Below are positions 1 to 8,002 of a stretch of 39,219 bases of DNA, one piece after another (the stretch's first letter is position 1; every line of letters starts with the position of its first letter). The notes beneath the pieces were generated by a model that saw only the letters and a list, made by a program, of their open reading frames with translations, searched no databases and was not told where the DNA came from. A program made the translations under genes and the position numbers. This DNA is from a gamma proteobacterium L18 (GTDB taxonomy: Bacteria > Pseudomonadota > Gammaproteobacteria > Pseudomonadales > Pseudomonadaceae): NCBI GenBank assembly GCA_000497835.1, contig KI547168.1, positions 28,720 to 67,938 on the forward strand, in the 5' to 3' direction.

Positions 1-35
1 GACACTGACATAACTGGCCCGAAACAGATGTAGGA

Positions 36-71
36 CCGGGCTCTGCCCGGGAAGCGCCGCGCGGGCGGCGC
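36..71. repeat. REP-like double hairpin at the left edge
   Basis: Two adjacent hairpins are visible. CCGGGC/GCCCGG (36-41 and 45-50) has a TCT loop, and GCGCCGC/GCGGCGC (54-60 and 65-71) has a GCGG loop. The first matches the core of the Pseudomonas REP type seen at 23193 and 25903 (gcgggctctgcccgcgaag). It probably marks the end of an upstream transcription unit outside the window. The rest of 1-241 shows no gene. A reverse ORF across 78-344 is Arg/Gly-rich without recognisable domains and overlaps the real gene. Confidence 0.6.
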
Positions 72-241
72 TCGATCTCAAGAACGCCGAAAATCCAACG
101 CCCTGCCCCCAAGAACCCCAACAAAAACCACCCTAAAAAAAAGTTTACCTCCAGACGAACGCCCTGCCAGCCCCCTCCCTATACCGTCGCACCATTCGTG
201 GACCCCCCGTCCACCCCAGGCTCGACGGAGTAACCGCCCCC

Positions 242-1642
242 ATGCCCGCTGTTGCACCCCCTTTGTTCCGCATCTGGCCCCTGTGCCTGGCCGTCTGGCT
301 AGGCGGTTGTTCGCTGGTGCCCAGCTACCACACCCCCAGTGCACCGGTGAGCGACCCCTGGACTGCGGCGCAACCGTTGTCGGCAGCGCCCGCCGCCGGC
401 GGCGCCTGGTGGCAGGAATTTCACAGTGCCGAACTCGACGCGCTGATCAATCGCGGCCTGTCCGGCAACTACACCCTGGAAGCCGCCCGCCAGCGCATCG
501 ACGAGGCCCGTGCCACGGCCAAGGTGGCCGGCGCGCTGCAATACCCACAGCTATCCCTAGATGGCAATTTCCAGCGCGAGAACAACTACGGCACCACCGC
601 CAAGCGCAGCATCGGCCTGGGCGCCAGCTATGAAGTGGACTTCTGGGGCAAGCAGCGCGCCACCGCCGATTCGGCCAGCGCCCTGGCCGAGGCCAGTGCT
701 TTTGACGCCCAGACCCTGCGCATGACCCTGGGCGCCAGCATCGCCAACGCCTATTTCCAGGTATTGTCCCTGGACGAACGCCTGAAGCTGGCGCAGTCCA
801 TTGCCGACGACGCCCAGCAGGTACTGGACCTGGTGCAGGTGCAGGCCAGCCAGGGCGCGGTCTCCAACCTGGAAGTGGCCCAGCAGCGCAATGCCCTGCA
901 GACCTTCCAGGCGGCGATGCCGCCGTTGCGCCAGCAGCGCGACCAGGCCCTGTATCAACTGGCCGTGCTGGTGGGCGCCGCCCCGCAAGACTTTACCTTG
1001 CGCAGCGCCGGGCTTGAGGGCATCAGCGTGCCGGTGCCCAACGCCGGCCTGCCGGTGGGCCTGTTGCGCCAGCGCCCCGATATCCAGGCCGCCGAGGCGC
1101 GCCTGCGTTCGGCTAATTTCGATGTGGGCGTGGCCCGCGCCGCGTTCCTGCCCAACCTGTCGCTCAATCTGCTGAGCGGCATCGACACCCTGGCCGGCGG
1201 GCAGATATGGAGTGCCATCGGCACCCTCAGCCAGCCGCTGTTCCAGGGTGGCCAGCTCAAAGGCCAGCTCAACTTTGACCAGGCCCACGTCAAGGAGCTG
1301 GTGGCCACTTACCGTGAATCGGTGATCGAGGCCCTTCAAGACGTACAGACGCAACTGAGCGCCAGCCGCGAGCTGGACAAGAGCTACGCCCTGAACCAGG
1401 CCGCCGTTGACTCCGCCCGTGAAGCCGCGCGCCTGGCCCAGGTGCGCTACCGCCTGGGTTCCACCGATTTCCAGACGCTGCTGATTGTCGAGCGCACCCA
1501 ATACCAGGCCGAAGACACCCTGCTGCAAGTGCGCCTGCAGCACCTGCAGGCCTCGGTCGGTCTGTTCCGCGCCCTGGGCGGCGACTTCAGTGCAGCCCCC
1601 ATTCTTGCCTCCAACCCCGTTACCAAGGACGCCCAGCCATGA
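242..1642 (+). CDS. RND efflux outer-membrane factor, NodT/OprM-type lipoprotein
   Basis: Outer-membrane channel of a tripartite RND pump; TolC-fold trimers connect the adaptor and inner-membrane pump to the outside. The 466-residue product starts with a short hydrophobic signal and a lipobox (LGGC, acylated Cys at about residue 23). A conserved N-terminal stretch with a Trp-Trp pair (AWWQEF) follows, then two repeated outer-membrane efflux domains of long helices. The RQRPDIQAAEARL motif typical of NodT-family channels is present. The ATG at 242 has a GGAG at 227-230, spaced a little far (11 nt). The stop overlaps the adaptor ATG (ATGA), so the three pump genes are translationally coupled. 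The outer-membrane gene comes first here, whereas most Pseudomonas RND operons place it last. Substrate unknown. Confidence 0.93.
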   Translation: MPAVAPPLFRIWPLCLAVWLGGCSLVPSYHTPSAPVSDPWTAAQPLSAAPAAGGAWWQEFHSAELDALINRGLSGNYTLEAARQRIDEARATAKVAGALQYPQLSLDGNFQRENNYGTTAKRSIGLGASYEVDFWGKQRATADSASALAEASAFDAQTLRMTLGASIANAYFQVLSLDERLKLAQSIADDAQQVLDLVQVQASQGAVSNLEVAQQRNALQTFQAAMPPLRQQRDQALYQLAVLVGAAPQDFTLRSAGLEGISVPVPNAGLPVGLLRQRPDIQAAEARLRSANFDVGVARAAFLPNLSLNLLSGIDTLAGGQIWSAIGTLSQPLFQGGQLKGQLNFDQAHVKELVATYRESVIEALQDVQTQLSASRELDKSYALNQAAVDSAREAARLAQVRYRLGSTDFQTLLIVERTQYQAEDTLLQVRLQHLQASVGLFRALGGDFSAAPILASNPVTKDAQP

Positions 1643-2814
1643 GCCTCTCGTCTTCCCCCCGTCGTCTGCGCCTGGCGGCCCTGGCCGTTGCCGTGATGGC
1701 CGTTGCCGGTATCGGCCGCTACAGCTGGCTCGATCACGCCCAGGCCGCCAGCGCCCCCAAGGCTGCGGCCGCCGTGCCGGTGCATGTGTCCCAGGCCAGC
1801 CAGATGGACGTGCCCGTGTGGCTGTCGGCCATCGGCAACGTGCAACCGCTCAACAGCGTCAATGTACGCGTGCGCGCCGACGGCGAGCTGACCCAGGTGC
1901 TGTTCAAGGAAGGCCAGATGGTGCAGGCCGGCAGCCTGCTGGCCCAGATCGACCCGCGCACCTACCAGGCCCAGTTGGCCCAGGCCCAGGCGCTGGTGGC
2001 CAAGGATCAGGCGCAACTGGCCAACCTGCGCATCAACCTGCAGCGCGCCAGCAACCTGGCCGCTGCCAAGGCCGGGCCTAACCAGGACGTGGACACCTAC
2101 AAGGCGCAACTGGCGGCCCAGCAGGCCACGGTGCAGGCTGACCAGGCGGCGCTGGACAATGCCCGTCTGCAACTGAATTTCACCGAGGTGCGCGCGCCGT
2201 TCACCGGGCGCACCGGCCAGCGCTTGCTGGACGTGGGTTCCATCGTGCATGGCTCCGAAGCCACCGGCCTGGTGACCCTGACGCAAATGGACCCGATCTC
2301 GGTGGCCTTCGCCGTGTCCCAGGATGACCTGGCACAGATCCTCGAACAGAACGCCCGCCAACCGTTGCAGGTGGTGGCCATGAGTCGCGACGGCAGCCAC
2401 GAGATTGCCCGCGGCCAGCTGACCTTTATCGACAGCCAGGTGGCCACCGCCAGCGGCCAGGTGCAGCTCAAGGCGCAGTTCGACAACGGCAAGAACCAGT
2501 TGTGGCCGGGCGAGCTGGTCAGCGCACGCTTGCTGATCAACACCCAGCGCGCCGCCACCGTGGTGCCGGCCAGTGCCGTGCAGCTGGGCCGCGACGGCGA
2601 CTACGTCTACGTGGTCAATGCCGAGCAGCAGGTCGAGCCGCGCCAGGTCAAGGCGTCGAGCATTGTGGTGGACGGCAAGCAGTGGATTCGCGAGGGGCTC
2701 AAGCCGGGCGAAAGCGTGGTCACGGTTGGCCAGTCCCGCGTGGCCCCAGGCGTGAAAGTCGCGGCCATCAATGAGCAGGCCGTGGCCGCCAACGCCGCCG
2801 AGGTACAGCCATGA
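1639..2814 (+). CDS. RND efflux periplasmic adaptor (membrane fusion protein)
   Basis: Periplasmic adaptor that bridges the RND permease (2811) and the outer-membrane channel (242). The 391-residue product has an N-terminal membrane anchor or signal (about residues 12-32), then a barrel-sandwich/lipoyl half (about 55-105, with VRVRADGELTQVLFKEGQMV). A Gln/Ala-rich coiled-coil hairpin (about 110-175) follows, then the second lipoyl half (VRAPFTGRTGQR), a beta-barrel (about 210-300) and a membrane-proximal domain. This is the MdtA/HlyD-D23 plan. Both ends overlap the neighbours by 4 nt (ATGA). No Cys lipobox is seen, so it is probably anchored by its N-terminal helix. Confidence 0.94.
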   Translation: MSLSSSPRRLRLAALAVAVMAVAGIGRYSWLDHAQAASAPKAAAAVPVHVSQASQMDVPVWLSAIGNVQPLNSVNVRVRADGELTQVLFKEGQMVQAGSLLAQIDPRTYQAQLAQAQALVAKDQAQLANLRINLQRASNLAAAKAGPNQDVDTYKAQLAAQQATVQADQAALDNARLQLNFTEVRAPFTGRTGQRLLDVGSIVHGSEATGLVTLTQMDPISVAFAVSQDDLAQILEQNARQPLQVVAMSRDGSHEIARGQLTFIDSQVATASGQVQLKAQFDNGKNQLWPGELVSARLLINTQRAATVVPASAVQLGRDGDYVYVVNAEQQVEPRQVKASSIVVDGKQWIREGLKPGESVVTVGQSRVAPGVKVAAINEQAVAANAAEVQP

Positions 2815-5800
2815 ATGCTCTGGCCAGCCTGATCCCGCGTCGCGTGGGCCTGAGCATGCTCGCCCTGGGGGTGATGCTGCTTGGGGTGTTCGCCTATTTC
2901 AAACTGCCGGTGGCCGCGTTGCCGACCGTGGATTTTCCCACCATCCAGGTCACCGCACTGCTGTCCGGTGCCAACGCCGAAACCATGGCCAGTTCCGTGG
3001 CCACGCCGTTGGAGCGCGCCTTCGCCGCCGTGCCGCAAGTGACGTCGATGACCTCGTCCAGCGCTGCCGGCAAGACCCAGATCGTCTTGCAGTTCGACCT
3101 GTCGCGCAACATCGACGGGGCCGCTCAGGATGTGCAGACGGCCATCAACGCCGCCGCCTCCAACTTGCCCAAGACCATGACCAGCCAGCCGACCTTCAAC
3201 AAGGTCAACCCGGCCGAGGCCACGGTGCTGTCCATCGCCCTGACCTCGCCCGTGCGCACGCTGCCGGAGTTGAACCAGTACGTCGACAACTACATGGCCC
3301 AGCAGCTGTCGCAGATGCCGGGCGTGGGCATGATCGACTTCCACGGCCAGCAAAAGCCGGCCATGCGGATCCGCATCGACCCGGACCGTCTCGCCGCCCG
3401 CGGCCTGACACTTGAGGACGTGCGCAGCATCATCGGCATCAGTACCCTGGACCAGCCCAAAGGCAACCTCGACGGCCCGAGCCGCACCATCACCCTGGGC
3501 GCCACCGATCAGTTGCTGGACGCGGCGCACTACCGTGATCAGGTGGTGGCCTACAAGAGCGGCGTGCCCATCAAGGTCAGCGACATCGGCCAAGTGGTGG
3601 CCGGCGCCGAAGACACCGAGCAGGCCGCTGCCCTCAACGGCCAGCCCACGGTGATTGCCGACATCCACAAGCAACCCGGCTACAACGTGCTGGCCACCAT
3701 CGACAACATCAAGGCGCACCTGCCGGCGCTGATGGCGCAGCTGCCTGCCGACGTGCAGGTGCACATCGTCGGCGACCGCACGCAAACCATCAGTGCGTCC
3801 ATCGATGACGTGCAGTTCACCCTGCTGCTGTCCATCGGCCTGGTGGTGGTGGTGATCTTCCTGTTCCTGCGCAAGGCCACCGCCACGCTGATTCCGGCCA
3901 TGACCATCCCGCTGTCGCTAGTGGCGACCTTCGCGGTGATGTACGTGCTGGGCTACAGCCTGGACAACCTGTCGATCATGGGCCTGGCGATTGCTGTGGG
4001 CTTTGTGGTGGACGATGCCATCGTGGTGATGGAAAACATTGTCCGGCACCTGGAGATGGGCAAGTCAAGGTTCCAGGCGGCGGTGGAAGGGCTGCGCGAG
4101 GTGGGCTTCACCATCGTCTCCATGACGGTGTCGCTGATCGCCGTGTTCCTGCCGATCCTGTTGATGAGCGGCATCGTCGGCCGGCTGATGCGCGAGTTCG
4201 CCGTCACCGTCAGCGTCGCCATCGTGATGTCGTGCATTGTGTCGCTGACCATCACGCCGATGCTGTGCGCCTGGCTGCTCAAACCCCATGCCGCCGATGA
4301 GCCGGAAGGGCGTTTCGCCCAGGCCTGCGAGCGCGCCTTCATGGCGGTGCAGAACGGTTACCAGCGCAGCCTGGACTGGGTGCTGAGCCATCAGCGCCTG
4401 ACGCTGGCGGTGGCCGTGGCCACCGTGGTGGTCACCGGCCTGCTGTACACCAGCATCCCCAAGGGCTTTTTCCCGCAGCAGGACACCGGCCTGATCACCG
4501 CCGTGGCCGAGGCCGCGCCGGACATTTCGCCGCTGGCCATGCGTGCCCAGGTGGGCAAGCTGGCCGATATCGTCGGCAAGGACCCGGCCGTGGACAAGGT
4601 GTACTTCTGGGTCGGCCCCAACCCCACCATCAGCCAGGCCAAGATGATGGTGGCGCTCAAGCCGTTTGCCCAGCGCACGGCCAGTGCCAGCCAGGTCATC
4701 GCCCGGCTGCAGGCGCCGTTGGCCCAGGTGCCCGGCATCAAGCTGTTCATGCAACCCAACCAGGACATCGTCATCGGTGGCCGTGCCGCCAAGACCCAGT
4801 ATCAGTACACCCTGCAAGACCCCAACACGGCCGAGCTCAACCACTGGGCCGACATCCTGCTCAAGCGCCTGCAGGCGCTGCCGCAACTGCAGCACGTGAC
4901 CAGCGACCAGCAGAACGCCGTGCCCCAGGCCACCCTGGACATCGACCGTGATTCGGCGGCGCGCCTGGGCGTGTCGGTGCAGGCCATCGACGACGTGCTG
5001 TACGACGCCTTCGGCCAGCGCCAGGTGGCGACCATGTTCACCCAGCTGGACCAGAACCACGTGATCCTGGAACTGGACCCGGCCTGGCAGGTGTCGCTGA
5101 CCACCCTTGAGCACTTGTATGTGCGCGCCACCAGCGGCGCCATGGTGCCGTTGAACATGCTCACGCAACTCAAGCGTGAACTGGTGCCGATTGCCATCAA
5201 CCACCAGGGCATCTTCCCGGCCATCACCCTGTCGTTCGACCTGGCCCCAGGCAAGGCCTTGAGCGATGCGGTCAATGCGATCAACCAGAGCACTCAGGCC
5301 GCCGGCATGCCCGACAGCGTGCAGGGCAGCTTCCAGGGCACCGCCCAGGCGTTCCAGGACTCGTTGAAGTCGCAGCCCTGGCTGATCCTGGCGGCCATCG
5401 TGACGGTGTATATCGTGCTGGGCGTGTTGTATGAGAACGCCATCCACCCGTTGACCATCATCTCGACCCTGCCATCGGCCGGTTTCGGCGCGCTGGTGGC
5501 GTTGATGCTGGGCGGTCTGGACCTGTCGGTGCTCGGCATGATCGGCATCATCCTGCTGATCGGCATCGTCAAGAAGAACGCCATCATGATCGTCGACTTC
5601 ACCCTGCAGGCTCAGGCCGAAGGACGCTCGCCTCAGGAGGCTGTGCGCGAGGCCTGCCTGCTGCGCCTGCGGCCGATCCTGATGACGTCGCTGGCCGCCT
5701 TGCTGGGGGCCATCCCATTGGCGTTCGGCCATGGGCCGGGCTCCGAATTGCGCCAGCCATTGGGCGTGGCCATCGTCGGCGGCCTGTTGGTGTCCCAAGT

Positions 5801-5900
5801 GCTGACCCTGTACACCACGCCGGTGGTGTACCTGTGGTTCGAGCGCCTGCGCACCCGCAAGGCTGCGGCCCGCCAGCAACTGGTGGCAAAGCCGCTTTGA
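2811..5900 (+). CDS. RND multidrug efflux permease, HAE1 / MdtB-MdtC-like
   Basis: Proton-driven inner-membrane pump. At 1029 residues it has the usual length for the hydrophobe/amphiphile efflux family. Visible landmarks are an N-terminal TM1 (LSMLALGVMLLGVFAYF), large porter loops after TM1 and TM7, the TM4 Asp pair D401-D402 in [14 protein letters not shown], and the TM10 Lys pair K921-K922 in [13 protein letters not shown]. These are the proton-relay positions equivalent to AcrB D407/D408/K940. PTVDFPTIQV near the start and the periplasmic loops look closer to MdtB/MdtC and MuxB/MuxC than to AcrB/MexB. It is the last gene of the operon 242-5900. Substrate cannot be told from sequence. After its stop, a 6-bp inverted repeat (GCGTCA 5935-5940 / TGACGC 5949-5954) lies in the 134-nt gap to the regulator gene. 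Confidence 0.95.
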   Translation: MNALASLIPRRVGLSMLALGVMLLGVFAYFKLPVAALPTVDFPTIQVTALLSGANAETMASSVATPLERAFAAVPQVTSMTSSSAAGKTQIVLQFDLSRNIDGAAQDVQTAINAAASNLPKTMTSQPTFNKVNPAEATVLSIALTSPVRTLPELNQYVDNYMAQQLSQMPGVGMIDFHGQQKPAMRIRIDPDRLAARGLTLEDVRSIIGISTLDQPKGNLDGPSRTITLGATDQLLDAAHYRDQVVAYKSGVPIKVSDIGQVVAGAEDTEQAAALNGQPTVIADIHKQPGYNVLATIDNIKAHLPALMAQLPADVQVHIVGDRTQTISASIDDVQFTLLLSIGLVVVVIFLFLRKATATLIPAMTIPLSLVATFAVMYVLGYSLDNLSIMGLAIAVGFVVDDAIVVMENIVRHLEMGKSRFQAAVEGLREVGFTIVSMTVSLIAVFLPILLMSGIVGRLMREFAVTVSVAIVMSCIVSLTITPMLCAWLLKPHAADEPEGRFAQACERAFMAVQNGYQRSLDWVLSHQRLTLAVAVATVVVTGLLYTSIPKGFFPQQDTGLITAVAEAAPDISPLAMRAQVGKLADIVGKDPAVDKVYFWVGPNPTISQAKMMVALKPFAQRTASASQVIARLQAPLAQVPGIKLFMQPNQDIVIGGRAAKTQYQYTLQDPNTAELNHWADILLKRLQALPQLQHVTSDQQNAVPQATLDIDRDSAARLGVSVQAIDDVLYDAFGQRQVATMFTQLDQNHVILELDPAWQVSLTTLEHLYVRATSGAMVPLNMLTQLKRELVPIAINHQGIFPAITLSFDLAPGKALSDAVNAINQSTQAAGMPDSVQGSFQGTAQAFQDSLKSQPWLILAAIVTVYIVLGVLYENAIHPLTIISTLPSAGFGALVALMLGGLDLSVLGMIGIILLIGIVKKNAIMIVDFTLQAQAEGRSPQEAVREACLLRLRPILMTSLAALLGAIPLAFGHGPGSELRQPLGVAIVGGLLVSQVLTLYTTPVVYLWFERLRTRKAAARQQLVAKPL

Positions 5901-6034
5901 TAAAGGGCAGGGCGCGCGGATACTGCGGGCAATGGCGTCACGTGTTTTTGACGCGCAAGATGATATAGGCCTTCCTGAATTTCGCGCGGCACGCCCGCGC
6001 CCAGCAAGTACAAGAAAGAAAGTGGGGGGGATAC

Positions 6035-6739
6035 ATGCAAATTCTGGTGGTTGAGGACAATATCGATATCCTCGATAACGTGACCGAATACCTGCAATTG
6101 CGCGGCTGTGAGGTCACGCGTGCCGAGGACGGCCTGAGCGGGCTGCACCTGGCGGCCACGCGTTCGTTCGACATGATCATTCTGGACGTGATGCTGCCGG
6201 GCATGACCGGTACCCAGGTGTGCCAGCGTCTGCGCGAGAGTTCGCGGGCCGACACGCCGGTGATCATGCTGACGGCCCGTGATGCCTTGTCTGACCGCCT
6301 TGATGGCTTCAAGGCGGGCGCCGACGACTACCTGATCAAGCCGTTCGCGCTCTCGGAGCTGATGGCGCGTATTGAGGCACTGGTGTGGCGGTTCAAGCGC
6401 AAGAGTTCGCGCGTGCTCAAGGTTCACGACCTGGAGTATGACCTGGACACCTTGCAGATCACCCGCGCCAGCATGCCGCTGCGCCTGAACCCCACCAACC
6501 TGAAAATGCTTGAACTGCTGATGCGGCGCAGCCCGGCGGTGGTTACCCGGCGCGAGCTGGAAGAAACGGTGTGGGGCGAATACACCCCCAACAGCGACAG
6601 CCTGCGCAGCAACCTGCACCTGTTGCGGCGCATGGTCGACAAGCCGTTTGGCGTGCCGCTGATCCACACTATCCACGGCATTGGCTATCAACTGGTATGC
6701 AAGGGGTTTGAGGGCGACGTCGAGGAGAGCCCGGCGTAA
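6035..6739 (+). CDS. OmpR/PhoB-type response regulator, ColR-like, without adjacent kinase
   Basis: Two-component transcription regulator of 234 residues. The receiver domain (about 1-118) has the acidic pocket at residues 7-8 (VVED), phospho-acceptor D51 (IILDVMLPG), the switch Thr80 (IMLTARD) and K102 (YLIKPFALSEL). The winged-helix DNA-binding domain (about 130-225) has SDSLRSNLHLLRRMVDKPF and HTIHGIGYQL. The wording LSGLHLAATRSFDMIILD and SDSLRS is very like ColR of P. putida and P. aeruginosa, but it is not beside a colS gene, so it is likely a ColR paralogue. Purine-rich AAGAAAGTGGGGGGG precedes the ATG. The nearest free-standing kinase is at 21888. It could belong functionally to the pump operon upstream (134-nt gap) or to the LPS island downstream; the latter is favoured by its ColR resemblance. 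Confidence 0.9.
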   Translation: MQILVVEDNIDILDNVTEYLQLRGCEVTRAEDGLSGLHLAATRSFDMIILDVMLPGMTGTQVCQRLRESSRADTPVIMLTARDALSDRLDGFKAGADDYLIKPFALSELMARIEALVWRFKRKSSRVLKVHDLEYDLDTLQITRASMPLRLNPTNLKMLELLMRRSPAVVTRRELEETVWGEYTPNSDSLRSNLHLLRRMVDKPFGVPLIHTIHGIGYQLVCKGFEGDVEESPA

Positions 6740-6826
6740 GACATTTCTACGAAATTTTCATGTTCGATTATGTCCGATACGCTATAAATGGAAATATTTT
6801 GAAACTTGTGTGCGGACGCTCGTTAA

Positions 6827-6847
6827 CCGCAGGAAGCGGGCTTTTTT
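6827..6847 (+). terminator. Weak Rho-independent terminator after the response regulator
   Basis: A short hairpin CCGC-aggaa-GCGG (6827-6839) is followed by GC and six T residues (6842-6847). It lies between the regulator stop (6739) and the Kdo hydroxylase start (6882). The stem is only 4 bp, so termination may be partial. A TATAAA at 6783-6788 upstream of the hairpin could be the -10 of a kdoO promoter, in which case the hairpin sits in the kdoO leader. Confidence 0.4.
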
Positions 6848-6881
6848 GTATGTGCTGCACGGATCTGCGTAGGCGATATTT

Positions 6882-7757
6882 ATGACCGAAGTTGTCAGCT
6901 TGCCCCTCACGGCTTGGAAAGACACGATTGATGCAGGGGTTCAGGCCCAGGGATTGGCGGCGCTGGAGCGTGGCAATGTCTTGGCCTTCCCGGGCTTGCG
7001 TTTTGAGGTCGATGAGCAGGAGCGTGACCTGCTGAACCCACGGGTGGGTGGCAAGAGTAAGAACATCAGCCTGTCGCCCCAGGGCGATGCGCTCAAGGGC
7101 GTCGAGGGCGATGAGGCCCGGGCGCGGCAAATGCAGGCAATGGTGGGGCGTTTTGCCGATTGTGCCGACACCTTGGTGCGCAACCTGCTGGCGCCGTACG
7201 CCGGGGCCTTGCAGCGGGCGCGCACCAGTTTCCGCCCTGAGGAAATCGCCGGGCGTCAGAGCTCGTGGCGCAAGGACGACACGCGGCTGCACGTGGACAA
7301 CTTCCCGTCCTCGCCCACGCGCGGCAAGCGCATCCTGCGTGTGTTCGCCAACATCAATCCGCAGGGCGAGCCACGCTGCTGGCGCCTGGGCGAGCCCTTC
7401 GAGCAGTTGGCCGAGCGCTACGCCACGGCGTTGCCCAAACCGTTCTGGGGCTCGGCTACGGTGCTCAATGCCCTGGGCATCACCAAGGCGCCGCGCAGCG
7501 CCTACGACCACTACATGCTGCACCTGCACGACCGCATGAAGGCTGACCTGGCGTACCAGCAGTCTGCCCCCCAGAGCGTCTGGCAATTTGCGGCGGGCAC
7601 CGTGTGGATGGTGTTCACCGACGAGGTCTCCCACGCTGCCACGCGCGGCAAATGCGCACTGGAGCAGACCTTCCTGCTGCCGGTGGAAGCCATGCAGGAC
7701 ATCGAGCGCGCGCCGCTGCGCGTACTTGAACGACTGATGGCGCGCAAGCTGGCCTGA
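6882..7757 (+). CDS. kdoO: Kdo hydroxylase, Fe(II)/2-oxoglutarate dioxygenase family
   Basis: Predicted inner-core LPS enzyme that hydroxylates the C3 of a Kdo residue on Kdo2-lipid A to give Ko (D-glycero-D-talo-oct-2-ulosonic acid). KdoO enzymes of Burkholderia and Yersinia need Fe(II), 2-oxoglutarate and O2. The product is 291 residues, the family's usual length. It shows family stretches NVLAFPGLRF, LLNPRVGGKSKNISL and RQSSWRKDDTRLHVDNFPSS. The putative iron triad is H137-x-D139 with H251 (DEVSHAATRGKCALEQTFLL). No signal peptide is seen, as expected for a cytoplasmic or inner-face enzyme. The ATG at 6882 is preceded by TAGGCG. It converges on the PLP enzyme at 8003-9181. Its place beside the arn operon supports a role in reducing negative charge or altering the inner core. 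Confidence 0.85.
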   Translation: MTEVVSLPLTAWKDTIDAGVQAQGLAALERGNVLAFPGLRFEVDEQERDLLNPRVGGKSKNISLSPQGDALKGVEGDEARARQMQAMVGRFADCADTLVRNLLAPYAGALQRARTSFRPEEIAGRQSSWRKDDTRLHVDNFPSSPTRGKRILRVFANINPQGEPRCWRLGEPFEQLAERYATALPKPFWGSATVLNALGITKAPRSAYDHYMLHLHDRMKADLAYQQSAPQSVWQFAAGTVWMVFTDEVSHAATRGKCALEQTFLLPVEAMQDIERAPLRVLERLMARKLA

Positions 7758-7818
7758 TTGATGCGGCCCCGGTTGCGCCCACAGCGTCAAGGCTCATATC
7801 GTTGTTTGCATGGGCACT

Positions 7819-7902
7819 GTAGCAGCGGCCGCCAGGCCGCGTCACAGGCGCCGCGTAGTTGCTGAACCACCGCGTGTCCGTGACGCAGCCTTCGGCAGCT
7901 AC
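7819..7902. repeat. REP pair (inverted), type gtagcagcggcc
   Basis: The left arm at 7819 (gtagcagcggccgccaggc, then cgcgtcac) and a diverged inverted right arm ending at 7902 (gtgacgcagccttcggcagc, then tac) form an imperfect palindrome. The same left arm occurs at 26577. It lies between the convergent kdoO and PLP-enzyme genes, a usual REP/BIME location. Confidence 0.7.
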
Positions 7903-7910
7903 AGGATCGC

Positions 7911-7954
7911 GTCGCCTGCATCGCGGCCAAGGCCGGCTCCTACCACGGACGGCG
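7911..7954. repeat. Half copy of the gtcgcctgcatcgcggccaa REP family
   Basis: Bases 7911-7954 (gtcgcctgcatcgcggccaa and the following aggccggctcctaccacgga) match the left arm and spacer of the full palindrome at 12542-12617 base for base and nearly match the one at 10966. The right arm is missing or degraded; only gctcctacagg near 8009-8020 recalls it. It sits between convergent genes. Confidence 0.7.
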
Positions 7955-8002
7955 CGGTGTTTTCAGCTGAACGCGGTGCGCCGACGCGCGCAAACGCTGC
8001 TC

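Noticed and set aside
78..344. Reverse-strand ORF of 88 residues at the left edge
   Set aside because: Gly/Arg/Trp-rich with no domain, overlaps the signal-peptide region of the real outer-membrane gene and includes REP sequence.
2607..3785. Long reverse ORF (392 residues) opposite the first RND permease, and similar long antisense frames opposite the other pump genes
   Set aside because: His/Gly/Gln-rich composition typical of the antisense of GC-rich codons; the forward frames carry complete RND motifs.
7758..8002. CRISPR-like repeat arrangement between kdoO and the PLP gene
   Set aside because: The repeats are REP palindromes in inverted orientation, not regular direct repeats with unique spacers, and no cas genes are present.
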